Positions 19,610-29,151 of a stretch of DNA of 30,889 nucleotides are shown here, in pieces. A program made the translations under genes and the position numbers. This DNA comes from Physocladia obscura. Lineage: Eukaryota; Chytridiomycota; Chytridiomycetes; Chytridiales; Chytriomycetaceae. Positions within the stretch are counted from its first letter, which is position 1, and the number at the start of each line of letters is the position of its first letter. The notes beneath the pieces were generated by a model. That model worked only from the letters and a program-made list of their open reading frames with translations. It was not told the DNA's origin and did not search any database. The DNA is taken from NCBI GenBank assembly GCA_027596945.1, contig JADGJH010000101.1, positions 1-30,889 on the forward strand, read 5' to 3'.

Positions 19610-21020
19610 ATGGGAAAAAAATCTAAAATTTGTGATAAGTCCAAACTGATGTCTGGAAGATCTTCTGGTTGTTACGATCCACACAACACGCGGGGCAGGC
19701 CGAAGGTGACCAATGATAGCGAAAACAAGCGCATTCAACAAATGCGAAATGCGCAACGGTAAATTCTAATGTATTCTGAAACACACCAACATTAAAAACG
19801 GATTCGCAGAACATTGCGTGCACGGAAACAAGAATACCTGCTAAAACTTGAGACTGAAAACAAGAAATTATTACAGGAGAACACAAGTTTGAAAATCCAA
19901 CAGCAATTGATCAACGGAAATTCTGATTTCGATATTCCATGCCTCAATCCACAATGTATTGCCAAGACTCTAGAATTGCAAGCCCAGATCGATTCACTGT
20001 CTGTGCTTTATTTTGGAACTCCGGCATCTACAGCTCCTAAATCAAACTCCACAATCGAAACCATCATTATGCCACACGGACGGATAGAAAAAGGCGCTGG
20101 TAATCCGATTCGTTCCATTGCCGATTCAATTCCTTTCCCTGGCTGTCCGCAAGTCACTAGTACAAATGCAGATATCTTCAATGATTTGTTTTCTGGAACT
20201 GTTGGATCTAATATCGAGAATATCTCAATGTTTGATCATATTTGGAATTTCGGTGACGCAACAGAAGTTCCAGTCGTTGCAGATTCTGTAAAAAGTGCCG
20301 AAGAAATTTTTGGCCCAATAGTAATTGAACCATACAAAAGTGAACGGCAAGCTTTGACCTCAATCGGAGACACAAAAATTACTGACCGATTATTCGATGT
20401 GGCTGTGGTGAGTGTTTTCTATTCTGTTATCGCTCTGGCATCAACGGTTTTTTTGCTTTTAGAAATTTTCACAAGCAACTGATACACGAGAGGCAAAAAT
20501 TCTGAACCTCAGACTTGTTCGTGAACAATGGCGTCTCCGTTCTCGGTGTACCAAGCCCTGTGACAGAAATGAGTTTATCAAAATCACAGCAAGGCTAATT
20601 TTCAAAAATTTTCGCCAACTGGAGCATAGCCAAAAACTGTGCATCTTGACTCCATTCCCAAATGAAAATTTTGTTTCTGATTTTATCAAGTTTGAGTCTC
20701 GTCGAGTTGATGCATTTTGCCATGCCTTGCAAGCAATCCCATCACTCTCAAATATGCAGGATGAAATTAAGTCTTTTGCAATATCTATTCAGCAAGAACC
20801 ATTAAACATCCATGATTTTTTTCGACTAAAACTTCAGCTTCATACTTTTTTTGGAATGTGTAAAACAGAAAAGGATGCCATTGATTGCTTCTTTTCTGTC
20901 GAACTTCTCCGACAACCAACAGATCATGACATGGTTTGGCCTGTTCATTGTGCTTTCAAAAAATTTAATTATTTGATTCAGGATGAACTTTTAGCAGGAT
21001 TTGAAGCTGCTACAATTTGA
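19610..21020 (+). CDS. bZIP-like transcription factor B, tandem paralogue, four exons
   Basis: Exons 19610-19758, 19810-20407, 20463-20933 and 20982-21020 join in frame to 418 aa; an in-frame ATG at 19595 would add five residues. Layout copies gene A: TRGRPK (27-32), basic region KRIQQMRNAQRTLRARKQEY with Met45 in place of the invariant Asn, zipper LETENKKLLQENTSLK, acidic DIFNDLFSGTVGS, KSAEEIFGPIVIEPYKSE, REQWRLRSRC, FCHALQAIPSLSNMQDE, VELLRQP and DELLAGFEAATI. All three introns fall at the same positions and phases as in A. Divergence between the linkers is high while the basic region and C-terminal blocks are held, which argues that both proteins are under selection. A likely poly(A) signal lies at 21135-21140. 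The function is unknown beyond probable DNA binding. Confidence 0.8.
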
Positions 21021-21398
21021 CATCTGGAAATCACAGACAAAAAAAAATGCATATTTATTCTTCGCAGCCTGTTGGCGTTTCCAACACAATGCTGGGTTTT
21101 ACTGCTGTGACAAACCAAACATCACATTTCTATGAATAAAATGACTTTTCTTTCTCAAAATTACCTGTTCATTCTGAAATATTGCCATTCATCCTTTGGC
21201 AAAAAAAGAATATCAATTTTTTTTTCACTTGTGGGTCTCGAAATCTGACCCAAACCAAATGTCTTTTCAGACTTATCACCAACCAACCAATAGCATCTTA
21301 ATAATGAAAATAAACAAACTAACATATTTTTATTGAAATTAACACATGCTAATTGGATATATTTACCTGTATTTTAAAATAATGGATATCTTTGAATC
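21021..21398. other. Intergenic, 3' flank of bZIP B
   Basis: AT-rich 378 bp with AATAAA at 21135-21140. No gene or repeat seen. Confidence 0.5.
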
Positions 21399-21937
21399 TC
21401 AATGGTCAATGTTACATGATTTAGAATGGCTGTCATACTTGTTCTTGCAGTGAGCTTTGTACACAGGGCAATTTGCACAAGTAAACCAATTTGGACTGGA
21501 TTGCCACTTAATTGTGCAAGACTTGTTATTCTTTGTTCTATTGCACTTCAAGACCAGTTTCTGAACCAGAGGCATGTTTTCACAATCATTTCTTATCTTT
21601 GTATAATCTTTTTCCTTCTTTGTTATAGCTGTAGTGGCCCTTTTTTGTTTGCTAGCTTCTTATTGGGTTTGGTGTATGTTATTGAAGCTATATATGTGAT
21701 TTGTTTTGATAAATTTTTCTGGCTTTCCAGGTACCTTTTTGACTGTAGCTCCAATGCTTGATGCTTTGAAGACTTTGATAATGGCATTTGTAGCAGCATG
21801 AACACTTTTGATCTCAGCTGATTGATGTTGATTTTTGAGTTTAGAGGATTAGGAGTATTGTAAGCCTTGATAGTATTCCCAAAATGAGTAGCCAGTCTTA
21901 AGCTGCTACTTCTATCATAATCTGGCTGTAATAGCAT
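21399..21937 (-). pseudogene. Decayed coding fragment with Cys-rich tail (transposase-like?)
   Basis: On the minus strand a frame beginning near 21937 (PDYDRSSSLRLATHFG) passes, after one apparent frameshift near 21640, into a Lys-rich linker and a Cys-rich end (LKCNRTKNNKSC, WFTCANCPVYKAHCKNKYDSH). It stops at 21399. The CxxC...HC...YDSH spacing recalls the zinc-binding C-terminus of piggyBac-type transposases, but the upstream part shows no clear piggyBac catalytic motif. A plausible splice acceptor (GCTATTACAG) precedes PDYD. The family assignment is a guess; that the minus strand was once coding is better supported. Confidence 0.3.
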
Positions 21938-22060
21938 ATAATGCAGTTATTAGTGAGTACATGTGGTAGTTTCTTCAGTCCTTATTGTCATTGTCACTGT
22001 TTGACAATGTAGCTGCTTGAAGTCTATATTGAAAAATAACTTTATTTCTTATCTCCACAA

Positions 22061-22192
22061 ATTTTTGTATATTCTGAATGTACAATATGAAAATCAAAAA
22101 AAAAAACCCCCAATTGTATATTGAGCATATAGAACACAAAAACCAGTATAATACCACACCTCAGTGCCAATTTTTTGTTACCCTGCTCTTGG
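22061..22192 (+). repeat. Dispersed direct repeat, copy 1
   Basis: About 130 bp matching 24221-24350 in the same orientation at roughly three-quarters identity. Shared landmarks are GAAAATCAAAAAAA, CAATTGTA, AGAACACAAAAACCAGTA, CCACACC and CAGTGCCAATTTT followed by GCTCTTGG. Confidence 0.65.
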
Positions 22193-23356
22193 TACGTCCT
22201 ATATAGCTCTTTAGTGTATCATACTTGCTCTTTGTGCATACCTTCTCATTATTGTGTTACTCTGATCTACCACAGTGCTCTGAGTTTCACTCTTGAACTC
22301 ACTAATTGACACTTTACAACTCCAATTTTGGTTTTTTTTTCTGTTTTTTTCATGCTTATGTCAAGTTATGCTTTGAATTTTTACTTTTTTTCCATTCAGA
22401 ATAGATGTCTCTTTATAGAACTTTTTTTTAAATTTTCTAAATTTTTTATATATGAAAACATAGGCTTGTATGTTAAACATATGGCCATATAAAACAGTCA
22501 TCTAATTTTTCAAATTTATTTGTTCATAACTCAAGCAGCTTATAAAATTTGACTTCCAAACTTTACAGTCAAGCTTTTACTGAGGAAAAATATCAGGTTC
22601 ATATTTTTTTGAATTTTTTTTAAGTACATGCCTGAAATAAAAGGCTCTGTATGTTTGTCATACATTCATTTTCATTTTCTGGGGTTCTACAATCCAACTG
22701 GGATCTTTCTGCTGTGGCCTTTGGCATACTCAAAATTGTTGGGCCAAGAAGTACAGGGCTGGCCTGCCTCAGTTTGCTTGTTCTTGGCACAGGTGACTGT
22801 GATTACCACCATTTGTTTCAATTTTGTTTTTTCTCATTTTGTTTGTTAATGAAAATAAATTGAAATGAAAACAGACAGTTTGATCTTTTGCCAATGATGC
22901 TGCCCCTACTCTATACCCTAGTTTACTATATAAGCCATGCCCTTGTGCTTGATAGCCCAGGTGAGAGACTGGAGCTATCTTAACTAATGTTCTATTTGTA
23001 TTTTATTTTTCAAAGGTACATTCCCATTGATGCAGCTGTTGCAGTCGGATCAAAACTACATTGATTGAGCATGTGACTGACAGTTAGCATGCTCAAGGAT
23101 AGCTTATGTTTCTTAAAATAATAAAGCTTTTTATTTTATTTTTATTTTAAATAAAACAGAACCTAAAAACACAACAGGCACAGCCAGCTTCATCTCCTGA
23201 TGGATATTTGTGCACTGTATGCGCTGCTTGAAGGCAAACAATGATGTTATGCAGCTGTTTTGTTTGTTTTTGTCTTCTCGTTTAACATAAATCTCAATTA
23301 ATCAAATTTTTATTATATAAAAACAAGAAAAAACCCAACAGGAGCTAGTAAATGTT
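22193..23356. other. Gene-free, CpG-poor DNA
   Basis: No supported gene. Long T-runs are frequent. A perfect 9-bp stem (TTGAGCATG / CATGCTCAA, 14-base loop) lies at 23065-23096. Only about four CpG dinucleotides occur in the stretch. Confidence 0.5.
23065..23096. repeat. Perfect 9-bp-stem hairpin
   Basis: TTGAGCATG at 23065-23073 and its reverse complement CATGCTCAA at 23088-23096 enclose a 14-base loop. Role unknown. Confidence 0.4.
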
Positions 23357-23923
23357 AAAGTATATGCAACTCTGTGGTAAGAGATATGTATTACAAAATA
23401 AGTATTGCAAAATAAATCTTTCTTCATTAATTTAAGGTATATTTTTTTCTCAAAAAGAAATAAATTGTTTGTCTTAGTTTATTTCAATAAAGTTTAAATA
23501 TAAAAATAGCTTTATTTATGGGCAGTTGATAAAAGAAAACAATCTTTATGAAAAGATTAAACTAATGCTGTTGCAACTGATCTGTTCTTATTGTGACAAA
23601 CTCTGCAGAGATGCCAGCATAATCAACAGAACATGATTGGAAAGAATTTGGTATGTTCACTAGCTAATAGTAAGAAATTCACTCCACTTGCTGCAATGAT
23701 TGCCAAATGGGGTTTTAGTGATTGTCTTGATTCTGCTCATATGAATGGAATCAAGAATGGCAGTTTTTCCATTTTGCCACTTTGCAAAATTAGATTGTTA
23801 ACAAACAGTTTATTTCTTTTATTTGAGAAGAAACAAATAAACCTTAAATCAATGAAGAAAGATTTATTTTGCACTACTTATTTTGTAATACACATTTTTC
23901 ACCACAGAATTGCATATACTTCA
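23357..23923. repeat. Large foldback: 120-bp inverted repeat with ~320-bp spacer
   Basis: The left arm 23357-23476 and the right arm 23799-23923 are reverse complements at roughly 85 percent identity. Shared runs include TATGCAA, TCTGTGGT, GTATTACAAAATAAGTA, GCAAAATAAATCTTTC and GAAATAAA. The spacer has no recognisable gene. The arrangement fits a foldback/MITE-type element or an inverted local duplication. Confidence 0.75.
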
Positions 23924-24165
23924 GCAAAGAGCATCCTGATAAGTTGCATGGCAGCAAGATCTTCAGTGACAGTGTTGAGATCAGATTTGTTGCACTTCTC
24001 TATGCCAGAGCAAACAGTCACTATCCTCTCTGGGAATCTCATTTTCTGGAATTAGTAAGTGCTTATCATGCTATTTTTTTTAAATCAGCAGCTGATTGGA
24101 ATTCTGATGGTTGGTTCAAAAATTTATGCACTGATACAAAAGTCAAATTTCACAGAAAGCTGTAA
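23924..24165 (+). other. Coding-like fragment of unknown origin
   Basis: One frame stays open from inside the right arm of the inverted repeat to 24165. It reads with balanced composition (KLHGSKIFSDSVEIRF, LWESHFLELVSAYHAIFF, SAADWNSDGWFKN), unlike the low-complexity surroundings. There is no ATG context or recognised family; a relic of a mobile-element protein is the likeliest reading. Confidence 0.25.
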
Positions 24166-24220
24166 AATATTTAAGCACCAAACACATTTACCCATTCACT
24201 TTCAATGATATTAGCCCCAG

Positions 24221-24350
24221 AACTTTTTGCATGTTCAGAACATACATTTTGAAAATCAAAAAAAAGAAAAATCAATTGTACATTGAATATACAGAACACA
24301 AAAACCAGTAAAGCACCACACCCCAGTGCCAATTTTCTTGCTGCTCTTGG
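24221..24350 (+). repeat. Dispersed direct repeat, copy 2
   Basis: Second copy of the repeat at 22061-22192, same strand, 2.16 kb downstream. The foldback lies between the copies. Confidence 0.65.
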
Positions 24351-25821
24351 TTAGTTTTGTATAGTCCCTTAATTTTTCATGCTACTATTTTACAACTTGA
24401 TTGCAAGGAAAGCTTGATCCACAACATATGCAAACAATACTTCACATTCATGCTGACATATCTTATAGTGTAATTGTGGGATCTTAGAAAAATGTTGGAA
24501 TTTTTCCTCTTATGCTAGATTTATTATTGGGCACATTAAGAAATAGATTAGTGTTGAATTGGAAATAGATATATTATTTATTAAATACTATGAATCAAAT
24601 AATATATATTTCTTTCTTTCATGGTGAAATTCAAGAATGGGAATAAAATTGCTCCAACTTTGTCTGTCACATTTGAATAATTTCTTTTGCTGAGAAATTA
24701 GTTTTGTAATCAAAGTTGAGGCATAAAAATTAAGTTACAAAAGGGTTTGAGGCATTTTAAAGGTGTTCTATTCTTGGAAATAATAAGACTCTAACTAAAT
24801 TTAACATTTATTGTGCACAATTATACACATTTAAGTGAATCTGTTCCTGTTTGATTCAACATATTGATCTTGATATTTTTTTTGAAACAGTAAAGCAAAA
24901 TGTCATAACTGTTCCGAAAAATGAAAAAAATTCTCTAAGACCCAGTGAAAGAAATTGGGCAATATTTACTACTATTTTTCCTGGTCCAATTGCTAAAAAG
25001 TCAAAATAAAACCCAAAAATACTTTCAGTGAAAATCAATTTTTTTTTGGAGAGAAAATAAAGCAAGCAAAAAAAGATGCAAAAGCAGGAAAGAAAAAAAA
25101 AGAGTGGATGCTTCTTCAAATATTTGAAGAGAGTGGCTGTGTGCACAGGTTTCCATGCTTCGCAGTCAAGGAGAGGTGCCATATTTGATTGTGATTTTTT
25201 TTTTTTCCTTTTTTTCTTTTGTGAATAAATGTTGAAATATTTTAAATTGTTTTATACTGAAGCAATGGGTATAAATAATGAGTCAACAAATTTTTGACAT
25301 GTGATTAAGTAAATTTTTTTTTCGATTAATTTTTTTTGAAAATACAGCGAAATGCTTTTTGATCAAATTTGAAAAAGAAATGAAATTAAAAACTGAAAGA
25401 AAAAAGTATTTGGAGTTTCCAAGAGAATTATAGGCGATCGCCAACTGACAAGCCTGTTTGCAGGCATGCCAGGAGATTCCAATATTTTTTGGATTTTGTT
25501 GTATGAAAGACGTTTTTAAATAAAATTATGAAATATATATATTTTATTGGGTGTCTCTGCTGCACACATTGTTTGAACAGTTTGTGATTTTGGAATCACA
25601 TGGCCAGTTAAACCTGCTTTGTATTGTTTGGATTACAATTTTGCTTTCACTTATTTGATAATTTTTTTTTTGAATTTGATTATTGTCATCTGTTTTCAAA
25701 TGTGTTCATTTTTTTGTGACCTTGATTTGGATTTTTACAATCCACAGAAAATTTTTAAGTATCAAATCAAACACTGTGACAAATCAAACAGTGTGAGCTA
25801 TCAAACACTAACAAATCAAAG
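24351..25821. other. Gene-free, CpG-poor DNA
   Basis: No supported gene. An AT hairpin (ATATATTATTT / AAATAATATAT) lies at about 24569-24607. Around 25436-25466 there is a GCGATCGC palindrome and the hairpin GCCTG-TTTG-CAGGC. The stretch at 25448-25510 could be read as a scrap of transposase (LFAGMPGDSNIF), too weak to annotate. Confidence 0.45.
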
Positions 25822-26758
25822 ATGAGTCACCTTCAATCATTTTTCACACACAAAAAAATGTTAACCCAAAATGAAACCCAACTCATAGTCAAACTTGCGC
25901 CACCATATCTGGATGTACTTGCCAACTTATTTTTTTGCTGTTGTTGTAAATTGGATAGCCGCTTTTCAAGTCACTTTGGCTGCTCAATTGAATCAGCCAT
26001 CGACATTTGGAAAATTGTTTATCATACATTTTTTGCAAGTCAAATTCACTTCCTATGGGGACTTTTCTATTTGAAAGTGTATCCAATGGAGTCGATTGTA
26101 GGAACTATCTTTCACACATCATAAAATTGCAGGAGCACTGGCATGTTTTAATTCAATGGATGAGGTGAGGTATTAAACTTTATTTTATAATTGGCATATC
26201 TACCTTTACCCCAAATCAGATTCATTTCAAAAGTCACTTTGAGCAATGGAATAAAACAGTTCTGTTGCATTATGTTGATGGCATTGACTGCATTGTACAA
26301 GAGATGTGCCCAATTAATATTGGTGATTTCAGCTCAAGTTCAATCATGCTGGCATTCAATATCAAGTTGCAACAGTGCTTGGGGTTTCAAAAATTGTGTT
26401 CATCTCTGGTGGGATTCAATGTGGCTCATGGCCTGATCTCAAGATGGTACAATCAACACTACTGAAACAGCTGATGCCATGCAAAAAAGTGGCTGCTGAT
26501 CTTGGTTATTGCAGTGATCCACGAGTCATCACAAAAATACAAGGCATTCAAACTCCTGATGTCAAATGCCACAATTACAACATTAAGATGATGGGCACTT
26601 GGGCACAAAATAGTGAACACATGCTTGAAGCAATTTGGAATCTTGGCTGCACTATATCATGGAGACAAGACTGGTCATTGTCAAGTTTTTAATGCTGTTG
26701 CACAAATCACTCAAGTTAAACTCTGTTGCCATCCTCTCTTTTTATCTGAATTTTTCTG
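25822..26758 (+). pseudogene. Relic of a DDE_Tnp_4-type transposase
   Basis: The N-terminal frame opens at 25822 (MSHLQSFF) and carries FGCSIESAIDIW and FLWGLFYLKVYP, the conserved entry of this transposase type. After a frame change comes SHFEQWNKTVLLHYVDGIDC with the first catalytic Asp. Another frame change leads to SGGIQCGSWPDLKM (second Asp), VAADLGY and a NSEHMLEAIW segment at the place of the catalytic Glu. The end FNAVAQITQVKL is again out of frame. At least three frame breaks and stop codons show that it is dead. Such IS5/Harbinger-like proteins move by cut and paste. No terminal inverted repeats were found. Confidence 0.7.
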
Positions 26759-27077
26759 ACTTTATTTCTTTTTCTTTTATTTCTTTTTTTTAATTAACTT
26801 ATTTTGCAAATATTTTTTTTCAAAGTAAATTCATGCAGCTTCCAGCAAATGAATTTATGTGCTTATTGCAGTAAGGTTCAACTATGTGAAAAAGCAAAAT
26901 ATCTTGCAAAAATATATTGATAATCATGTTGAAAGTTGTGAGGGTTAAGCAGAATTACTTTTTTCTAAACTTAACCATGTTTGAAGTGAAAAACAATAAA
27001 GTGAACATCATTAAACATATTCCTTTTTAAAGTTAATATTAATGTTTTGCGTGTGGTGAATTTTTTTGGAAAAACTG
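26759..27077. other. Intergenic, upstream of MTQ1
   Basis: 319 bp of T-rich, CpG-free sequence between the transposase relic and MTQ1. It must hold the MTQ1 promoter, but no motif stands out. Confidence 0.4.
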
Positions 27078-28115
27078 ATGAAAGTTGGATTGGGAATTCG
27101 GAGAATTTCATCCAGTCTAACATGGACAGCCAATTCAAGGAATGTGCCTGTTGACAGATCTGAGCTGCGGTGGATGTTGGAAAAGCTTTCTATCAATGTT
27201 GCATCGACGTACTTTGACAAGTCGGAAGCTGAGCAAGAAACAGAGTTGAACAAGCTCGTCAATTCACTCAACATGCGCCAGAAACATCGTTTAGGTTCGG
27301 TTCTTTTAATCTAAACACTCTTAAACCGTTTAATATTTTCAGAAAGCTGGATTCATGCTCGGTTGGCATCTCACCGACCTCTCCAATACATTCTCGGCAC
27401 GCAGCCTTTTGCTGGACTTGATCTATTCGTGCGAAAACCGACGCTAATCCCACGTTGGGAAACCGAAGAATGGACACTTCGTTGTGTAAAAGTCATCGAA
27501 AAGAATGAAGTATCGCGTTCATCACCGATAAATATCCTTGATTTATGTTCAGGTTCCGGCTGCATTGGTCTTGCTATTGCTCATCATATTCCTCACACGA
27601 ATGTTCTCGGTGTGGACAATTCTGTACACGCCATTAAACTCGCCTCTGTCAACGCCCGGAGAGCAAATCTCCATAGTCGCGTCAAATTTATGCAGTTGGA
27701 TTTCTTGAGGATATCTGATACTGATGCAGCTGCTCAGATAACGACGCGATTTACCCACGTTTTTGACAATTGTAGCAGTATATTTCCACCCTTTGATTAC
27801 GTGGTTTCGAATCCGCCGTATATTTCTTTTCAAGAATACGGCACGTTGGATCCTAGTGTGCGTGAATGGGAAGATCGTGCTGCACTTGTTGGACCTGGGG
27901 AGGATGGGGCTGGATTTTATCCAGTTATTGCGCAAATTGCACGTATACTGTTGGCTTCGAAAAAAGATACTGAGGGACGTGTTTTTCTGGAGATTGGAGG
28001 CAAGGAGCAAGTCGAACTAGTTACAAATGCCCTTTCTGATTCTGGGTTTTCAACCACACCGGCAGATATTTGGGTTGATTTGGCAAAAAATATTCGCGTT
28101 GTGGTTGGAAGGTGA
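27078..28115 (+). CDS. MTQ1: Mitochondrial release-factor glutamine methyltransferase (HemK/PrmC family), two exons
   Basis: Exons 27078-27294 and 27343-28115 join in frame to 329 aa. The N-terminus (MKVGLGIRRISSSLTWTANSRN) is basic and Ser/Thr-rich without acidic residues, as expected of a mitochondrial presequence. Conserved features are RPLQYILGTQPFAGL, IPRWETEEW, the SAM-binding motif I DLCSGSGCIG (139-148), and the catalytic NPPY (229-232) within DYVVSNPPYISFQEY. Yeast Mtq1 and human HEMK1 methylate the GGQ glutamine of mitochondrial peptide-chain release factors; the IPRWETEEW form favours the mitochondrial over the cytosolic (MTQ2) enzyme. All key residues are present. It lies between two transposon-relic zones, 153 bp before the DsbA gene. 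Confidence 0.92.
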
Positions 28116-28268
28116 TTCAAGGACTGTGATTAATGTTGTCAAATAATTTTCTAAGTTTTTATTTGATTTTTGAAGAATTATCAATGCTACTAATCAATTC
28201 GAAATCAAACGTGCAGTTAAAAGGCACGCTTGCCACAGCAGAAAAGAAAAAAAAAGAGCCAAAAAATA

Positions 28269-28913
28269 ATGGAAGTCATCAATGTTACCATTACAACTGA
28301 TACAATTTGCCCTTGGTGTTATGTCGGCAAGAAACGTTTTGAACGAGCCGTCGCAGACTTCCTACAATTGAAAGGTACCGACAATGTCGAAGTCCACGTG
28401 AAGTACCAACCTTTTCAAATTGACCTAACGCTTCCCGAAACTGCCATCAACAAGCTTGAACACTTCGGTCGCAAATTTGGTCGAGACCGATTCGCCCAAA
28501 TGAATACTTACTTGGATGCAATAGGAGAAAAGGAAGGAATTAAATTCCGCCACAACGGGCCAATTGTAAACTCTATAGCTTCTCATCGACTCGTTAAGTA
28601 TGCCGGCACTCTTTCACATGATGCTCAAGATAAAGTCATAAATACGTTGTATCGCTTTAATTTCGAAGAAGAAAAGAATATTGGCGATGTGGATGTTTTG
28701 GTTGAGGCCGGGAAAGCGGGTGGTGTTGACGAAGAAATTGTGCAGAATAAGATTGTTGGTGGTGATTTGATGCTTAAAGAGACGCTGGATGACATCAAAA
28801 ATGCAAACGCAAGTGGAATCAGCGGAGTACCGCATTTTGTGATTGACGGAAAAGGGGTAGTCAGCGGTGCGCAAGAGAGTAAAACGTTTGTGCAACTATT
28901 TCAGCAGCTTTAA
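28269..28913 (+). CDS. FrnE-like DsbA-family thiol oxidoreductase
   Basis: Intronless, 214 aa from the ATG at 28269; no ATG lies further upstream in the open frame. A thioredoxin-like strand leads into TDTICPWCYVGKKRFE, where Cys14-Pro-Trp-Cys17 is the redox motif. An alpha-helical insertion with NSIASHRLVKYAG follows, and the C-terminal thioredoxin half carries the cis-proline loop SGVPHFVIDGKGVVSGAQ. Length, CPWC and GVPxFVIDxKxxxSGAQ are typical of the FrnE/2-hydroxychromene-2-carboxylate isomerase-like group. There is no signal peptide, so it is probably cytosolic. The natural substrate is unknown in fungi; a redox or polyketide-related role is only analogy. Confidence 0.9.
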   Translation: MEVINVTITTDTICPWCYVGKKRFERAVADFLQLKGTDNVEVHVKYQPFQIDLTLPETAINKLEHFGRKFGRDRFAQMNTYLDAIGEKEGIKFRHNGPIVNSIASHRLVKYAGTLSHDAQDKVINTLYRFNFEEEKNIGDVDVLVEAGKAGGVDEEIVQNKIVGGDLMLKETLDDIKNANASGISGVPHFVIDGKGVVSGAQESKTFVQLFQQL

Positions 28914-29150
28914 ATGAAAGCTGGAAGACTAACCAGAAAAGACTCAAAATTCAAACTGAAGACTTTTATTTCCAAAACTATGAAAAATAACTGACATTAA
29001 GATGACAAAGTTGATCATCACACCATCGATTAACGGTTTTTTTTAACATCCAGAAACTTAATATTTTTAAATCTTTCTTGCATGTTCAACAAAGTTTGAA
29101 TTAATAATATTTTTAAATCTTTTTTGCATGTTCAACAAAGTTTGAATTAA
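28914..29150. other. Intergenic, with a 46-bp tandem duplication
   Basis: 3' flank of the DsbA gene. No gene seen. Contains the tandem repeat listed separately. Confidence 0.5.
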
Positions 29151-29151
29151 T
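29060..29151 (+). repeat. Perfect-length tandem duplication, 2 x 46 bp
   Basis: 29060-29105 and 29106-29151 are adjacent copies with a single difference (TTTCTTG against TTTTTTG), a C/T transition. Each contains GCATGTTCAACAAAG. The duplication must be recent compared with the other repeats here. Its end touches the stop codon of the transposase relic. Confidence 0.9.

Noticed and set aside
21426..21761. Plus-strand 111-codon hydrophobic frame as a membrane protein
   Set aside because: It is the complement of a polar, Cys/Lys-rich minus-strand coding-like sequence; hydrophobic shadows of Lys/Asn-rich AT DNA are expected.
24569..24607. AT-only hairpin ATATATTATTT / AAATAATATAT
   Set aside because: Such palindromes arise often by chance in DNA this AT-rich.
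24856..25182. Minus-strand Phe-rich 108-codon frame
   Set aside because: The composition follows A-runs on the other strand, with no motif, no introns and no gene context.
25436..25466. GCGATCGC palindrome and GCCTG-TTTG-CAGGC hairpin as a replication or regulatory site
   Set aside because: Single short occurrences in relic DNA; nothing supports a function.
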